DNA of 64,000 nucleotides from Sipunculus nudus (Eukaryota; Annelida; Sipuncula; Golfingiida; Sipunculidae): contig CM049314.1 in NCBI GenBank assembly GCA_026874595.1, positions 14,624,729 through 14,688,728 on the forward strand, read 5' to 3'. Made by a program: the position numbers and the translations under genes. Below are positions 46,500-59,532 of this stretch, piece after piece. Positions within the stretch are counted from its first letter, which is position 1, and each line of letters begins with the position of its first letter. The notes under the pieces are model-generated. The model saw only the letters and a program-made list of their open reading frames with translations. It was not told the DNA's origin and made no database searches.

Positions 46500-47110
46500 A
46501 AAGAAACAGAGCTAGAATGATAATTTGGTATATCCCACCATACAGCAAGAATGTCAAAACAAATGTTGGAGCACAGTTCTTAAAACTGATCAAAGAGAAT
46601 TTATCGCCGGATAACAAACTACTCAAAATTTTTAACAAAAACGCAATCAAAACAGCTACAGTTGCATGAGAAATATGATGCAAATAATAACAACTTGAAA
46701 CAAAAATATCACTGCAAAAAACAACCAAGCGAAAAAAACTAGAACTGCAGAGACAAAAACACATGACCCTTAGACGGTAATTGCCTTGTCAGCATTATTG
46801 TTTATGAAGCAACGGTCAAGACAGAATACCAATGCGCTCAATACATTGGATAAGAAAGTGGCCCATTCGAAATTCGGTACAATAACAACAACAAATCATT
46901 TAGCAACTAAAAGAAACAGAACTTAGAAACACATTTGGACCATAAAGAGAAAGCAAATACAATATTCAACTACTTGGGAAATAATCCAACGCTCTAATAC
47001 AATAAATCGCTCCTGGGATCAATGTAACCTCTGTATGAAGAAGGAATGCAGGGTATTACATTACAAAAGCGACAAGTAGGTCATCTTATTGAACAAGCGC
47101 GGTGAATTAG
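46500..47110 (+). pseudogene. Penelope-like retroelement remnant (RT C-terminus and GIY-YIG region)
   Basis: From 46519 the frame reads IIWYIPPYSKNVKTNVG, then FLKLIKENL, then KLLKIFNKNAIK. This is the conserved connector after the reverse transcriptase of Penelope-like elements (NPPxSKNVxTNxGxxFLxLI). A stop (tga at about 46670), frameshifts and further stops follow. Later fragments read TIKRKQIQYSTTWEI and QCNLCMKKECRVLHYKSDK, matching the GIY-YIG tail. It is non-functional. Confidence 0.7.
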
Positions 47111-47195
47111 TCTAAAAAAACCGACACCTGAAACTACCGAACGGCGTGAAACTCGGATTAATAACTTGGTGCTCCAACGTGCTTAACTTTTAGCT

Positions 47196-47357
47196 ATATA
47201 TATTTATTTATATATATATATATACATTATATATATATATAATATATATAAATAAGAAGAATGTCCATGGCAGGTGGCTGCACCCTTATGAATGTTTGTA
47301 TGATTATGCAAAGTATCCACTGGCCTCCCCCCTTGCTCAATCCTGGATCCGCCACTG

Positions 47358-47407
<50 letters not shown>

Positions 47408-47420
47408 ATATATATATAAT
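47196..47420. repeat. (TA)n microsatellites
   Basis: Tracts at 47196-47250 and 47360-47418, separated by about 100 bp of unique sequence. Confidence 0.85.
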
Positions 47421-47740
47421 TATGCAACTTACTTGTACATGTAATCAAATGTTGTTTGATTTATACATAGAGAGTTTCATTAAAGATTGTAAATTTCCAG
47501 TATATTGCACAATTTCCTTGAGATTTTAGTATGATTATCATGATATATTTTGTTTAATTATTATTTAATCGTAAGATTCCTAAAAAGTAAGCAATCCATT
47601 CTCAAATTTCAGTGCTGTCCGTCACCGTCAAAACCAGCTTGGAATAAATATTATCTGACATTATACGGTATACTGTTCAACTCCATCACGACAAGGCGTA
47701 TATATACATATATATATAAATATATGTTTATATATATATG

Positions 47741-49855
47741 GAGGAGCCCGTTTGCGGATCTGGCCCATCTGCCGATGGGCTTGGCCCATATATGAGGATC
47801 CGTTATTGGGCTGCCCATCTGCAGATGAGCAGCCTAATAACGGATTTGATGCGATGCACTTTCTGGCCCATCTGCAGATGGGCTTGGCCCAATAACCAGT
47901 TTTAGTTTTTGTTAGTAATACGTTATTATTTTATTATCTTGATGACTTTTGTACTCAGACAAACATTTCTCAGAACTTAAATGTGTTAATTGAAATATAA
48001 ATCACTATCACAGACTTACATCAATAATTTTATCATCAAAATTACATAGATGTGCATAGAAAACTACATAAATGTGCATGCAGTGTTACGATACCCTATT
48101 AATTAACTTTTTACACACAATTCTTAATTAGTCTACATTGCATTCGTGTGATGTTAAGAGTTTAATGAGGTTCACTTTTTACCTAAGAGTAATTACAGCT
48201 GTTGCGAAAAAATCTCATTTACATTACCACATAGATGTGACTTTCACGGTACGTATACAATTTACTAAAGAGAAATTATATGTGGTAGAAATCAGTTTCT
48301 CATATTCATTTTTAATATCCACATATATATCAAGGTTACCACATACATTTTGACAATAGAATAGTGTAATATATGTAGCAAACACTCTCTCATGAGTCAT
48401 TTGATCTCAGAGTCAATCACAATCATGCACTATCACCACAATAACACATCTTGTCACAGTTTGTTTTGCAGAAGTGTCTTATTGATAAGCTCTCTATACT
48501 AAGCATTCGTACAATCGTACAGAACTGTTGGCGTCCTGGTGATGAGAGACAGGGAAGTCGTGCAGTGCTCCTTTTTTTCAGGTTATCACAGAGATGATGC
48601 CGAGGTTAAATGTAGTTTTGGCTGCAGGGGTCATTGCCGGAGAGTAGTGTCTTTGCAAAGGCCAGGGCAAAAACGCCACAAAATAAATTTAAACAAAACG
48701 ATAGGTTTATGTTTTACATATCTTTCACAGTAACATAGTAAAGTTTATTTTAATTTTTAATATATAACAATTTATTAGATACAACTGATAAATAAATAGA
48801 TCTCTGAAACAAGCAATCATCACGATGTTTAATATATAAATATGTTTTAATATATAAAATATAAATATAAATATAAAATTTAAATTATGACAAGACTCCT
48901 TATAAACCATTTTGGATAAATATAATTATACTTTATGCTCAGAAGATAAATAATGAAGAGATAAAATTTATACGATAAAACTACCAAAAGTTGTAGTTAA
49001 TTAATACTTGCATATTAATAATTTTGGTCTGTGTGGGATACTGTTATCGAATAAAAATTTAGCTCAGCTTACTAGGAACTATTCTAAAATTATTTATAGA
49101 CCCTGTTTGGATTCAGGACAATAAACATATATGTAAAATAAATCTATATTATATAAATTGAATAAATTATGATAATACGGTGGTTTAAATGGCACACTAT
49201 TTTGATAGGGTTGTACCTTTTTTGTCTGAAAGGCCATATACTATTTCATGTCATATAACCGAGTGTACTTCCATTGGTTTGTATACAGGCGGTGGCGGAG
49301 GCATGTTCTCTGTGAGTGCTTTCTAGTTAACTTGGTTGTCACTAACACTATAATAACACTTAAGGGTAAACGCATTTAGGTATGACCAATTCACCAACTT
49401 AATATCGGATACACCTTGCATGATAAATGAAGCACTATAATGGGCAAAGGTCTTTCGATATCCAGCATGGTCCACCTCCCTCTCGCGGATGTTCTTGGCG
49501 ACGTAAAACAGACTATCAACAGGGACTACCCGTAAATATTTGCTGACCTCTTCTCCGAGCATGGCTTTAGAGGGAATAACAAGTGTGTTGGACACCCCAA
49601 GAGCAGGCAAATCCATCTTAGTTCTGAGAAATGTTTATTTGAGTACAAAAGTCGTCAAGATAATAAAAAAATAACGTAAAACTAACAAAAACTAAAATCG
49701 GTTATTGGGCCAAGCCCATCTGCAGACGGGCCAGAGAGTGAAAGGTATCAAATCCATAAGTGGGCTGCCCATCTGCAGATGGGCAGCCCAATAACAGATC
49801 CTAATATGGGCCAAGCCCATCGGCAGATGGGCCAGATCCGCAGACAGGCTCCAAC
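47741..49855. mobile_element. 2.1-kb element with 236-bp terminal inverted repeats
   Basis: Arms 47741-47977 and 49620-49855 are reverse complements over their whole length with scattered differences, from ggagcc(c/t)gt at the outer ends to tttctcagaact at the inner ends. Each arm carries three copies of a palindrome close to CCCATCTGCAGATGGG. Both outer ends abut (TA)n. The interior holds one 97-codon minus-strand frame beginning just inside the right arm. The family is not recognised. Confidence 0.7.
49323..49616 (-). CDS. Unidentified 97-codon frame inside the TIR element
   Basis: ATG (49616-49614) lies 4 nt inside the right inverted repeat. The first ~60 residues look protein-like, with mixed charged and hydrophobic content: LPALGVSNTLVIPS, SKYLRVVPVDSLFYVAKNI, REREVDHAGYRKTF. 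The end is less convincing and stops at 49323. It could be an element-encoded peptide, a captured host exon, or a transposase fragment. No motif is recognised. Confidence 0.35.
   Translation of the reverse strand: MDLPALGVSNTLVIPSKAMLGEEVSKYLRVVPVDSLFYVAKNIREREVDHAGYRKTFAHYSASFIMQGVSDIKLVNWSYLNAFTLKCYYSVSDNQVN

Positions 49856-49860
<5 letters not shown>

Positions 49861-49930
<70 letters not shown>
49861..49930. repeat. (TA)n microsatellite
   Basis: A 70-bp TA tract between the TIR element and the pogo-like MITE. Confidence 0.9.
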
Positions 49931-49933
<3 letters not shown>

Positions 49934-50765
49934 TAGAACGCCTGCTAACGGCCACGCCTCAATAACGGTCAATACGTCTATAACGGTCAGATTTTCCGGT
50001 CCCGAATTTTCGTCCGTTATATTTCATAATCATTTTGTTGTCAATTACGGTCACTCCTCTATTCCGTATTACGGCCAGGTGTCTCGGTCCCGCAAGCCGG
50101 GAAACGCCTCAATTACGGTCAGGGGCAGTGACTCCTTGACATGGGCTCAACAAATCGAGCGGCCACTTCTGACCTCAACATCATTACACAAAAGTCCGCT
50201 CTCACATATTCCTGTCTGTTAATGAGTGCCTGGATAAAGGTAACCACCCGACCGTGACTGACTTGTTTGACACATAGCAAATGTCGCACTACCCCACTCA
50301 GCCTCATTAGTATGCACAATAGTAAGGCATGTGTTCCCACCTGCGTGTATGTTTGGGAATCAGTCATGCGAGCCGGAACTTAATCAGGGTGTTAGTCATT
50401 TAATTGACGAATGACATTAGTATGCTTTGATGGATACAAAGGGCTTCTCCACATTTGTACAAATATTATTGATATACAATCTGTTTGTAATTTAATAACA
50501 AGCACTGTATTTGTATATATATTGTTGGTAATTGTTATAAATAGGGTTGACGTGATTGTAATTTTAAAAAAAAATTATTGATAACAGTAATTATACTAAT
50601 ACTCTGTATAAACGTTTATTTTGTTGATTATATTAAAGATTTGAATTTGGTTTCTTGTTACATTTTAACCCCCCTAGCCTGGTCAAGTCCTGTATAACGG
50701 CCACTCCTGTATTAAGGCCACTTTCATCCAGTCCCGATGGTGACCGTAATACAGGCGTTCTACTG
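49931..50765. mobile_element. pogo/Tigger-like MITE
   Basis: Terminal cagtagaacgcctg is mirrored exactly by caggcgttctactg. TA dinucleotides flank both ends as the target site of Tc1/mariner-pogo elements. Subterminal aacggtca/ttacggtca repeats occur in both halves. At 835 bp with no intact transposase, it is non-autonomous. Confidence 0.8.
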
Positions 50766-50880
50766 TATATATATATATATATATACTACCGGTGGTCGGA
50801 AGGTCATGGGTCCGCTTCCCATCGGCAATGAACCGACTTTTGTGAGTATTAATGTTCCCTCTCTCTCTCTACACACACAC

Positions 50881-50882
<2 letters not shown>

Positions 50883-50964
<82 letters not shown>
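50883..50964. repeat. (TA)n-(GA)n compound microsatellite
   Basis: A TA tract runs directly into a GA tract. Confidence 0.9.
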
Positions 50965-50965
<1 letters not shown>

Positions 50966-50967
<2 letters not shown>

Positions 50968-53331
50968 CGTATAGTAATTTCTTCATTGTCAGGAAGGCGC
51001 GTCATCTATATTACACTGTACCTCATCATATCCGCGCTGGCTGGGTTGGTAGGTGAAGCATCAACGTCTCATTAATGACGGAGTATATGCGGGGACACAC
51101 CGCGGTATCAACGTCCTTCAACAAATGATAAAGTATTTATTGAGGTCGCCAGGTGCGTGAAAACACTTGACCCAGTGTAGCGAGACAAGGCGACGGTTTT
51201 TTGCTCAGTAATTCCAAGAATCGAGCGGGGATTTTTGTCCCAGTTCTTAGAACAGGACAATTATTCACCTGAATGGGAACATGTCAGACCCCTGGATATT
51301 TGTACACTGATAACCTCATTTGCATATTAACATCCGTGCCGACCTATACTGGCTTTGGTTGTGCCGAAGAGATGGCTTAAAATAAATTGATTTATGTGCA
51401 AGTGACGTTTTAGAGGTTTCTCGTTACGAGTGTGAATTGTGAACTAACTTGTGAACTAAATTGTGAACTTAATAATAATTATATATATCTTTAATTAAAC
51501 CGGTCATTGGAGGTTCTTTTTCTTTTTATTGTGTGTCTGTAAGTCTGTTGTTCGGACTTGTCTGTAGATTATTTGTTGTCTTTGTTTACGTTATCTCAAA
51601 AAGTTGTTATGTATTTAAATGGCAGTAATGGGAAAAAAGGGATCTTACTGAAGAAACATATGAAAGTTTAACAAAGATCCATAATTAAATTGGAATAAAA
51701 CATTTTATCGATTACTTATGTTTCTCTGTGTTCGGGATGTACAGAAAATTGGTAGTTAAAAAAAATGTTGAAAAATGTATCTAAAAGAATGTAAAATATT
51801 AATTGGAATCCTCGGGGGAGGGGGGGGGGGGACTGTGAATTCTCCCTGTGCTCTATAATTTGAGAGCGCTTTGTACGTCCTTTGATCTTTATCCCGAGTA
51901 CGTGTATTGATGGGATTTAACCGTGTAGTGTTAACTTTCCCCGCCTACTTTTCCCGAAACGGCCAATGGTATCGGGCTATAGAGTCTTTACGTGTAATGT
52001 GAGTGATGCATGCAAACACTTGGGAGGTTTTTTTCATTTGACCTGCACGGTGAAAAGTGAGCCTGCGAATATATCGCTACCCTGTTTCACCGTTAATTTA
52101 CTCCAAAAGCAATCTGTTTATACGTCAGCGGGAAGAGAGAGATGCGAAGGAAGACCTTTTGACCTAATGTTATAGGTTCTGTCCTTGATTGACACCGTTC
52201 GGGTTACGCCCCCTGCCGAGCGTATACAAATTACTAGTTGTTATAGCTTTGCTTCAGGCCAGCTGTATCCAAGTAATATTGTAGTTTTTATTGAAATAAA
52301 ATATGTCGTCACCTCAGGGGGTTATATTGATCATCACTTTGAGTTTTTACTCGGTCCATTTTCTATCTGGGTATTATTTTACAAATTTGGGAAAAAATAC
52401 TCCAACCTCGTGATGTACCTGCATATAAAACTTAAAAAAGAATTGTTTAGCAAAATTTCTTTCATTTGTAACCCCCCTGTACACCCCCTCTAAAGTCTGC
52501 ATAAAATATAAAAAAATACCTTTTTCAGTTTTTTTTTCAATAAATCCTTCAACTCCTTAATTTACTGGGCTTTAAACTGTTTAAAGTTGTGTAGAATATA
52601 CTGACAAGATCATAGTAACTGGTACTGATGTATTATTAACATATTTCATTCATATAATTGCTGTATGGCCTTAGCTTTGCCTCAAAATGTGAATCAATCG
52701 TACAAATGAAGCATGTATAGCTATAAAGTCAAATGCCTTATTGATTTTATCGATATATATACAGCTTTACTGCTGAATAAAAATCTGGACATTAAATTCT
52801 GAGTCTGAAAAAGATGTTCAATACACTGCTGTCATATATTTTTAGAATTGTATTGAGACAGGGGTGCTGTCATTTAGTAGTATTGGCTTAAAAATATTTA
52901 CATTTCTCTAACATATTACGATTACATGCCTTCTTATCAGAGATTTATCATGCAGTCATGATTTGGTTGGTCCACACTTTGGTTTTATACCCTAGCATTT
53001 AAAACAGTCTTGCAGTCACTGTGTTTAAAACAGAACGGAGCATATATATAAAAAATACACAATATATATTCGGCTTGTAAAAAGTCCCTGTATACATAAT
53101 TACTACAAATAAGCACTCACAGGGAGCCCTTTTGGAACATTTCTTTCTTGTATCAGTTGATGCCCATACTTTTGCAGATGGAAACACTTTTTTCAGGTTA
53201 AACTATAAAATAAATGGACTGCTTCTCCCTCACAAAATTCCCTATATATATATCGGTTTTATTTGTGGGAAGGTCTATATCGACTCTGCTAATATCTGTT
53301 TTAAGAAATATTATTCAACTGTTTCTTCCAG
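50966..53331. other. Intergenic, no confident gene
   Basis: AT-rich. Short open frames at 51966-52493 have no recognisable motif or splice support. Confidence 0.55.
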
Positions 53332-53469
53332 CTGAAGAAAATGAGACAAAGAAATACGGTTACTCCAAACACTAGGTCAAAGTACAAGGTGTTTCTGGAG
53401 GGAGGAAACATAGCTTTAAAAAATGACCTTCTGCCAGAGTCATATACCTGTACATCGAAAAAGGTCCTG
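53332..53469 (+). CDS. Isolated exon-like frame (low confidence)
   Basis: Acceptor gtttcttccag| and donor ggtcctg|gtaaat bound 138 nt, phase 0-0, open through MRQRNTVTPNTRSKYKVFLE and beyond. The product is not recognised, and no partner exon was found. Confidence 0.2.
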
Positions 53470-53595
53470 GTAAATCCTGTAGGAAACTATAAATTAAGTA
53501 ACGATGACCTAAATTCTATGAGCTTTGTGATTTTAAACAACTTGACAGCCAGACTGATCCGAGTCTTAATCGTTGCTGCACCAAAATTTATTTAA

Positions 53596-55639
53596 GGGTC
53601 AGAAATTGAAAATAAGGCACAAAAAAAAATTATTTTATTTTATTTTGATTTTCATCTTTCAAAAAGATAAAATAATACAATTTTGATAAGTTTTCCTTTT
53701 TTATAAAGTACTTTTTCTGTTAAGAAAAAAATTATGTTATTGCCATGCTTTTCCCTGATCATATGGCATTTTTCACGAAACATACAAAAAAGATAATAAC
53801 AAAAACGCCAGCCCGCACTGATTTCCGAAAAAAGTGCTTGAGAACTATACCTTTTTTGGTCATATAAATATTATGTACATATACATTCCTGTTAACTTTC
53901 CTACACTAGAACAAAATTTGCCCAAGTTTGACAATAATCTTTCCATTTGAAGTCTATAAAGAAATATATTTTTCACTTGTTAATCTATTCATTGCTTTGG
54001 CTATGTTTATGCATCTTTTTGATTGACAGATCTTTTGTATACATGAGCCACCTATAATTATTATTTATTTTTATGTAGTGAGCACTTATCGTTCCTGATG
54101 TAGATTTACAATTTATATCCAAGTGGCATTTTTAACTCTACATTTCTTTGTCTGGCTTTGGAAAAAAAACTGATACAGCGTTCATCCGGCATACTCATTT
54201 CCTGGTCATCATTCAAAGTTTAAAAAAAAAAAAAAGGAAATACTCTTCTAAAAGGAACTGTCAGATGGAGAATTTCTCTTTTCGAGGTTCATCTAAAGTA
54301 AGTATTCATGCACACAATTTCTCCATGATCAATGCATGATTCAAATTGGATCATCAGTAGTATCTTTGAACATTTTATGAAAATTCAATAGTCAACTTGT
54401 GAGTGAGATTCCAAATTTTTCAATATTTACAGCATTTTTTTAAAGATGTTTCAGTCAAACGTATATGATGTGTTTTTATTTTGTTAGTGATATTTCATCT
54501 TTAACAAAAATAAACACATTAATGGACAAAATTAAAAAAAAAAATAATCTGGAGTCATCAACTTGTTTTTATAGAGCTTGGTCCGTCTTTTAAAGCGTGT
54601 AAATCTGTTATACCATAGTTATTAGATTGAATTTTCAATTGGAGAGTTATTGTATGTCTTTCATTCACTCATTTGATCATAAATGTATCAAGGTTCTGCA
54701 AATTTACCCCCCCTTCAGGTTACCCCCAGTAATCTTAAATCGATTTCAGAATACCGTTTCAAGTCAGTTGTTTCTTTATGTTAATATATACTTAACATTC
54801 TTATAAATCCTATGTTATGGATTTCTCATATTACGTTGAATCGTTGAATATCTTACATGTATATAATGTGCCATACGCTTTGTTGAGGTGTATGAGTCAT
54901 GATTAATATAATTAACAATCTAATTTACCAACAATATAATATAAATTAAACGACAGTTCTGTTTTTTTTATATATTGATTCAAGCTTTTTAATCTCTTAT
55001 CTTCAAGTGGTTTAATGAAATAATATAACTTGAGTAAAAGAAAAAGGATATATCATTTGTTCAATCAGTGAGATATGATACAGGTATTATATTAAACGTG
55101 CAATCGCAGGCCTCTTTCACCTACATCAGAATCAAAGAAATGAATGTCTGTAGTTCGGGCTGATGGATGGTCATAAGCCTTTTTTATGGGGGGGGGGGAT
55201 GTTAATGTTTTTTTTTATTTTTTTGTGCCATGAGACAAATAATAATTAATGAAATCTTCAAAAAAGACTCGTTGTCAAGGCCCCATGAATGTTCGTTTCC
55301 CAATTATCACGTTCGATTATATATACTTATACTTATTCCTTTGGCCGTCGTTGTCATATAGTTTTGTACCCACATACAAACAAATATATCCTGTGTCTAT
55401 GATAATTCCTCCGCTTCTACAGACCATTCAAGCCATGCAGGGTGCTTCTTATTGGTTATTATAGCTATAGTTGTACAAATAATGTTCAATAGATACAGTT
55501 ATAGCTTATAAATATTGACATCGATGCTAGGAAATTGACTATAATTGACAAATCAGAGAGAAAAACTCAGTATCAGTATGTATCAGTATATGTTTTAAAT
55601 GTCAACAAACACATATACACACGTGTCTATATAAATAAA

Positions 55640-55701
<62 letters not shown>

Positions 55702-57000
55702 ACGGTAAGCATCCATGATATAACTTGGTGTCAACATGTCCGGTGTTGCGTGACAGTCACAGGGGACATGCATGTCAGTTTGGTCAACGAATATTCAATA
55801 TTTATAACATTTCAATTGAGAAATGCCTACCTGGCCTGAAATGAGAACGGACTTGTGTCTAATCAAGAACTGTCAGTCGCTTATTGTGCTTAAGTAGAAC
55901 ATTTACCTCGGCATGCTCTAGTGTCCGCCAAACATTTAGCTCTGCACAGGCCCTAAACATGATTAATGTGAACATCAATTATCCTTGTGTCCTGATTGGA
56001 TCGCCTGATACCGAATTCTTAGAAATCATGAATATTCATTAAAAGATTCCATCAAATAAGGCCCCCGGCACATATACAGGACACCTTGTATCGCGGGATT
56101 GTAACTTATTCATAAAGACACGTGTAGAACTTAAACCCGCTAAATAAAAATATGTCCCTGATAACAGACAGGCTAGAAGAATTTTATGTATGTCAGCACA
56201 ACATAACGAAAATGTTTTTTTTTCGCACCAAAAGAGCCAGTGTTTTTTTTCAAGCATTAATAAAACATTGCTTTATTTTAAAACCGATCAAGTGGTTAAT
56301 ACAGAGATATATTCTTGGAACCTGACTGAAAAATTAATTTATAGGTTTGTTGAATATTATTTTATTTGTTACTCAGGACAAAAGTGGGAAATGTGTTTCA
56401 AGTGAATTTAATTTTTACTTACTGGTCAATATATAGTTAGTTGGAAAATGATAGGTATATTCCTGAACCCTTCTTAAAATATTAATTTAGATTTGTTGAA
56501 TTTCCTTTATCCCAACATAGCGTTATAAAATAAATTTATAATCCATGGTCTTCTGTTACTTTGTCTGTCTAAAGGTTACATTTGGTCATCATACATGGGT
56601 TACATATATATATATATATATATATATATCCTTTTTATGTATCAAATCTATTTTATTGCAGATTTCCGTTTACTTAGGACGTGTTTTGCCAATCTATAAA
56701 TTAGTTTCCAGTTTTTTTTTTTAATGCCATGTTTGATATTTAGTTAGGAATCGGTTTTTAATGTTTTTCTGTGTTGTCCATAGACACTTCATGCGCCCTA
56801 GCTTAAAACTGTATTTATAACTACAAATACGTACTTCTTTCGATGCAGCTTTGTGTTCTGGAATTATTTGCTTCTTTTCCCAAGTATAGCCACAACTATA
56901 TAGAGGAAATTTTTTTTAACTTCCCAATTTTAGGGTTTAGGCAGGGTTTTCCGATAAATAAATGTGTAATTCTGATTTCGGGGACACATTTTCTGCCAAG
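53596..57000. other. Intergenic, no gene seen
   Basis: AT-rich, with (TA)n at 55641-55698 and 56604-56629 and a poly-G run (55188-55198). Confidence 0.6.
55641..55698. repeat. (TA)n microsatellite
   Basis: Pure TA tract. Confidence 0.9.
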
Positions 57001-57005
57001 GATAT

Positions 57006-57630
57006 GAATTACAGACCTGTCGGAATTCAAATATGGCTGCCACAGCGAGATCGCTGATTTTCTTTCGCGCGCGATAACTCAACAACAACTTAATGCAGCT
57101 TTCCCAAATTCACAGATGATTGGTACCTATGAGGGCTCCAGACCTATTGAATTACAGACCTGTCGGAATTCCAATATGGCTGCCACAGCCCGATCGCTGT
57201 TTTTCTTTCGCGCGGGATAACTCAACAACAACCTACGGCAGCTTTCCTAAATTCACAGGAATGATTGGTACCTCTGAGGGCTCTAGACCTATTGAATTAC
57301 AGACCTGTCGAAATTCCAATATGGCCTCCACAGCCCGATCGCTGTTTTTCTTTCGCGCGCAATAACTCAACAGCAACCTACTGCGGCTTTCCCAAATTCA
57401 CAGAGATGATTGGTACCTATGAGGGCTCCAGACCTGTTAAATTACAGACCTGTTGGAATTCCAATATGGCCGCCAGAGCCAGATCGCTGAATTTCTTTCG
57501 CACGCAATAACTGAACAGTAACCTACTGCAGCTTTCCCATATTCACAGAGATGATTGGTACCTATGAGGGCTCCAGACCTATTGAATTACAGACATGTTG
57601 AAATTCAAATATGGCCACCACAGCTTGATC
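57006..57630. repeat. 145-bp tandem repeat, about 4.3 copies
   Basis: The (g/a)aattacagac(c/a)tgt(c/t)g anchor occurs at 57006, 57149, 57294, 57439 and 57584 (spacing 143, 145, 145, 145). Each unit includes aatatggc(t/c)gccacagc, tttctttcgcgcgc and gattggtacctatgagggct. The period is not a multiple of three, so coding is unlikely. Confidence 0.92.
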
Positions 57631-59295
57631 GTTGATTTACAAGACAAATATAGATTACTGAGGGAAAATCATATTTTCGTAATTTGCTCAAAATGACTTT
57701 TTTTTCATTTTGATAATCATGAGTCTAATTCTGCTTTGGCGGATCGAAAAAATACGACCTTTTCTGGGCGCTCTCAATTTATACTTTACGGTTAAAGGCA
57801 GTTTTCCACACAGCAAACCGAGCTATTATATGAGGGTTTTATACAATACCACCAAATGTTATGTCAGAATTATATACTCATAACCCCTCACTAAACATGT
57901 GCATGATCGCTTTGGCGGGATGGTCATCTAATTATGTTACTGTTGAACTTTGATAAATTTATTTTGGTTTGATAATTCGCTATTTGTTAAGAGAGGATTT
58001 TAGCAGGTGTCTGTTGAAGAAATAATCACACGCACGTTCACCAGTTTATGGAAGACAGGTCGGCAGTTCGTCGCACGATTACCAAACCCCAATGTAGAAG
58101 CAGGTTTCGAAAAGGCCCATCTACCGATATTCTGATCTTTGTATCAATAGTAGTTACATATTAAACTACAGTGAAACTCCTCCAAGCCCATCACTCAGCG
58201 GACTGAAGGAATTGGTCTGTATTAGTTATAGTTGTCCTGTTTAGAGGAGTTCGCCATATTGCGTTAATTCTTTCATTGCCGTCGTCTTTTGTTTTGATTT
58301 ATTGTATACACTTAATTTGAAATGCATAATATCATTAATGTATAATTTAAACATCTTTCCTGCGAGCGGTACAGCTCATATCTGGTTGCACTGGGTATAT
58401 TAAAAATTGACGGTTGAATATTGATAGCGTACGAACAGCATGATGACTTGTTAAAGGATAGTTATGAAGAACACAAATAAGAAACTTGACCTCTGGTTGG
58501 GGTGATCATAAGGCATACAAAAAGTAGAATAATTGTTTGTTCGAAAGTTCACCTTATATATTGATATGAAAACGAACCTTATTTGGCACAACTCCCTTAT
58601 ACAAGGATCGATAGTTTAAACAACGAAAATTAACGTTAAGGATTTCAAAACGCGATACAAAAATGGTTTGTGATTTAATTACTGGACCATGTGAGTAGCT
58701 CGTCACCACGCATTCACAGTGACAAAGAACAAACGTACGCTAATTAACCCCCCCCCCCCCCCCCACCGGCCGGACCGTAGTATACGATGGTGCTTTTGCT
58801 GAATAAAAAGCTGTTTGAAAGCTTATTTTTGTTCTAGTTGACTGGCTAATCCTAATTTATAGTAATGTTTTTGATATCTACACATTTATTGTAATAAGCA
58901 ATTTCGACTGTATATTCATAGTATAACATTCCGATGGTTCACCGAATCACGCTAGTTCCCGGACAGTGACCAACACAGGTCATATACGAGGTTATGACCT
59001 TGGAGCGCTATCTCCCTTCAGATATATGTACAAAATTAGAACTCGCGATGTCTGTCCGCTTTAGATGGTCGAAATATGCATTGGATGACTAGCAGGACGT
59101 GAAAATTTGTCCGTTGTCTGGGATAGTGAGTTGTCCGCTTTACTAAGTTTACATTAAACATAATATATAGGCAAATTTGCAGGGACTTAGATTTAGTGTG
59201 TGTGTATATATATATTACTGAATATTATATAAAAAATACAATGATTTAAAAGAACAAAATCACTGTACAAGATAAAACACCATTACAAGTTTTAA

Positions 59296-59300
<5 letters not shown>
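57631..59300. other. Intergenic, no gene seen
   Basis: Contains a poly-C run (58748-58764). A weak pogo-like end (cagtgaaactcctccaa, about 58169) and a nearby inverse (gaggagttcg) may be another small MITE. Confidence 0.5.
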
Positions 59301-59387
<87 letters not shown>

Positions 59388-59438
59388 AATAAACTATTTC
59401 TACATATAACACAAATCTTACCATTTGAGCTCTTTCAA

Positions 59439-59530
<92 letters not shown>
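59301..59530. repeat. Mirror-arranged (TA)n(GA)n...(CT)n(TA)n microsatellite
   Basis: (TA)n 59301-59346 and (GA)n 59347-59387, then 53 bp unique, then (CT)n 59441-59490 and (TA)n 59491-59530. The two halves are complementary and could form a long hairpin. Confidence 0.85.

Positions 59531-59532
<2 letters not shown>

Noticed and set aside
46453-46764. Membrane-protein-like minus-strand frame
   Set aside because: Antisense of the Penelope-like remnant. The A-rich sense strand reads as Phe/Leu-rich in reverse.
57120-57510. Two 81-codon frames with similar peptides
   Set aside because: They arise from the 145-bp tandem repeat, whose period is not a multiple of three. No conserved frame passes through the array.
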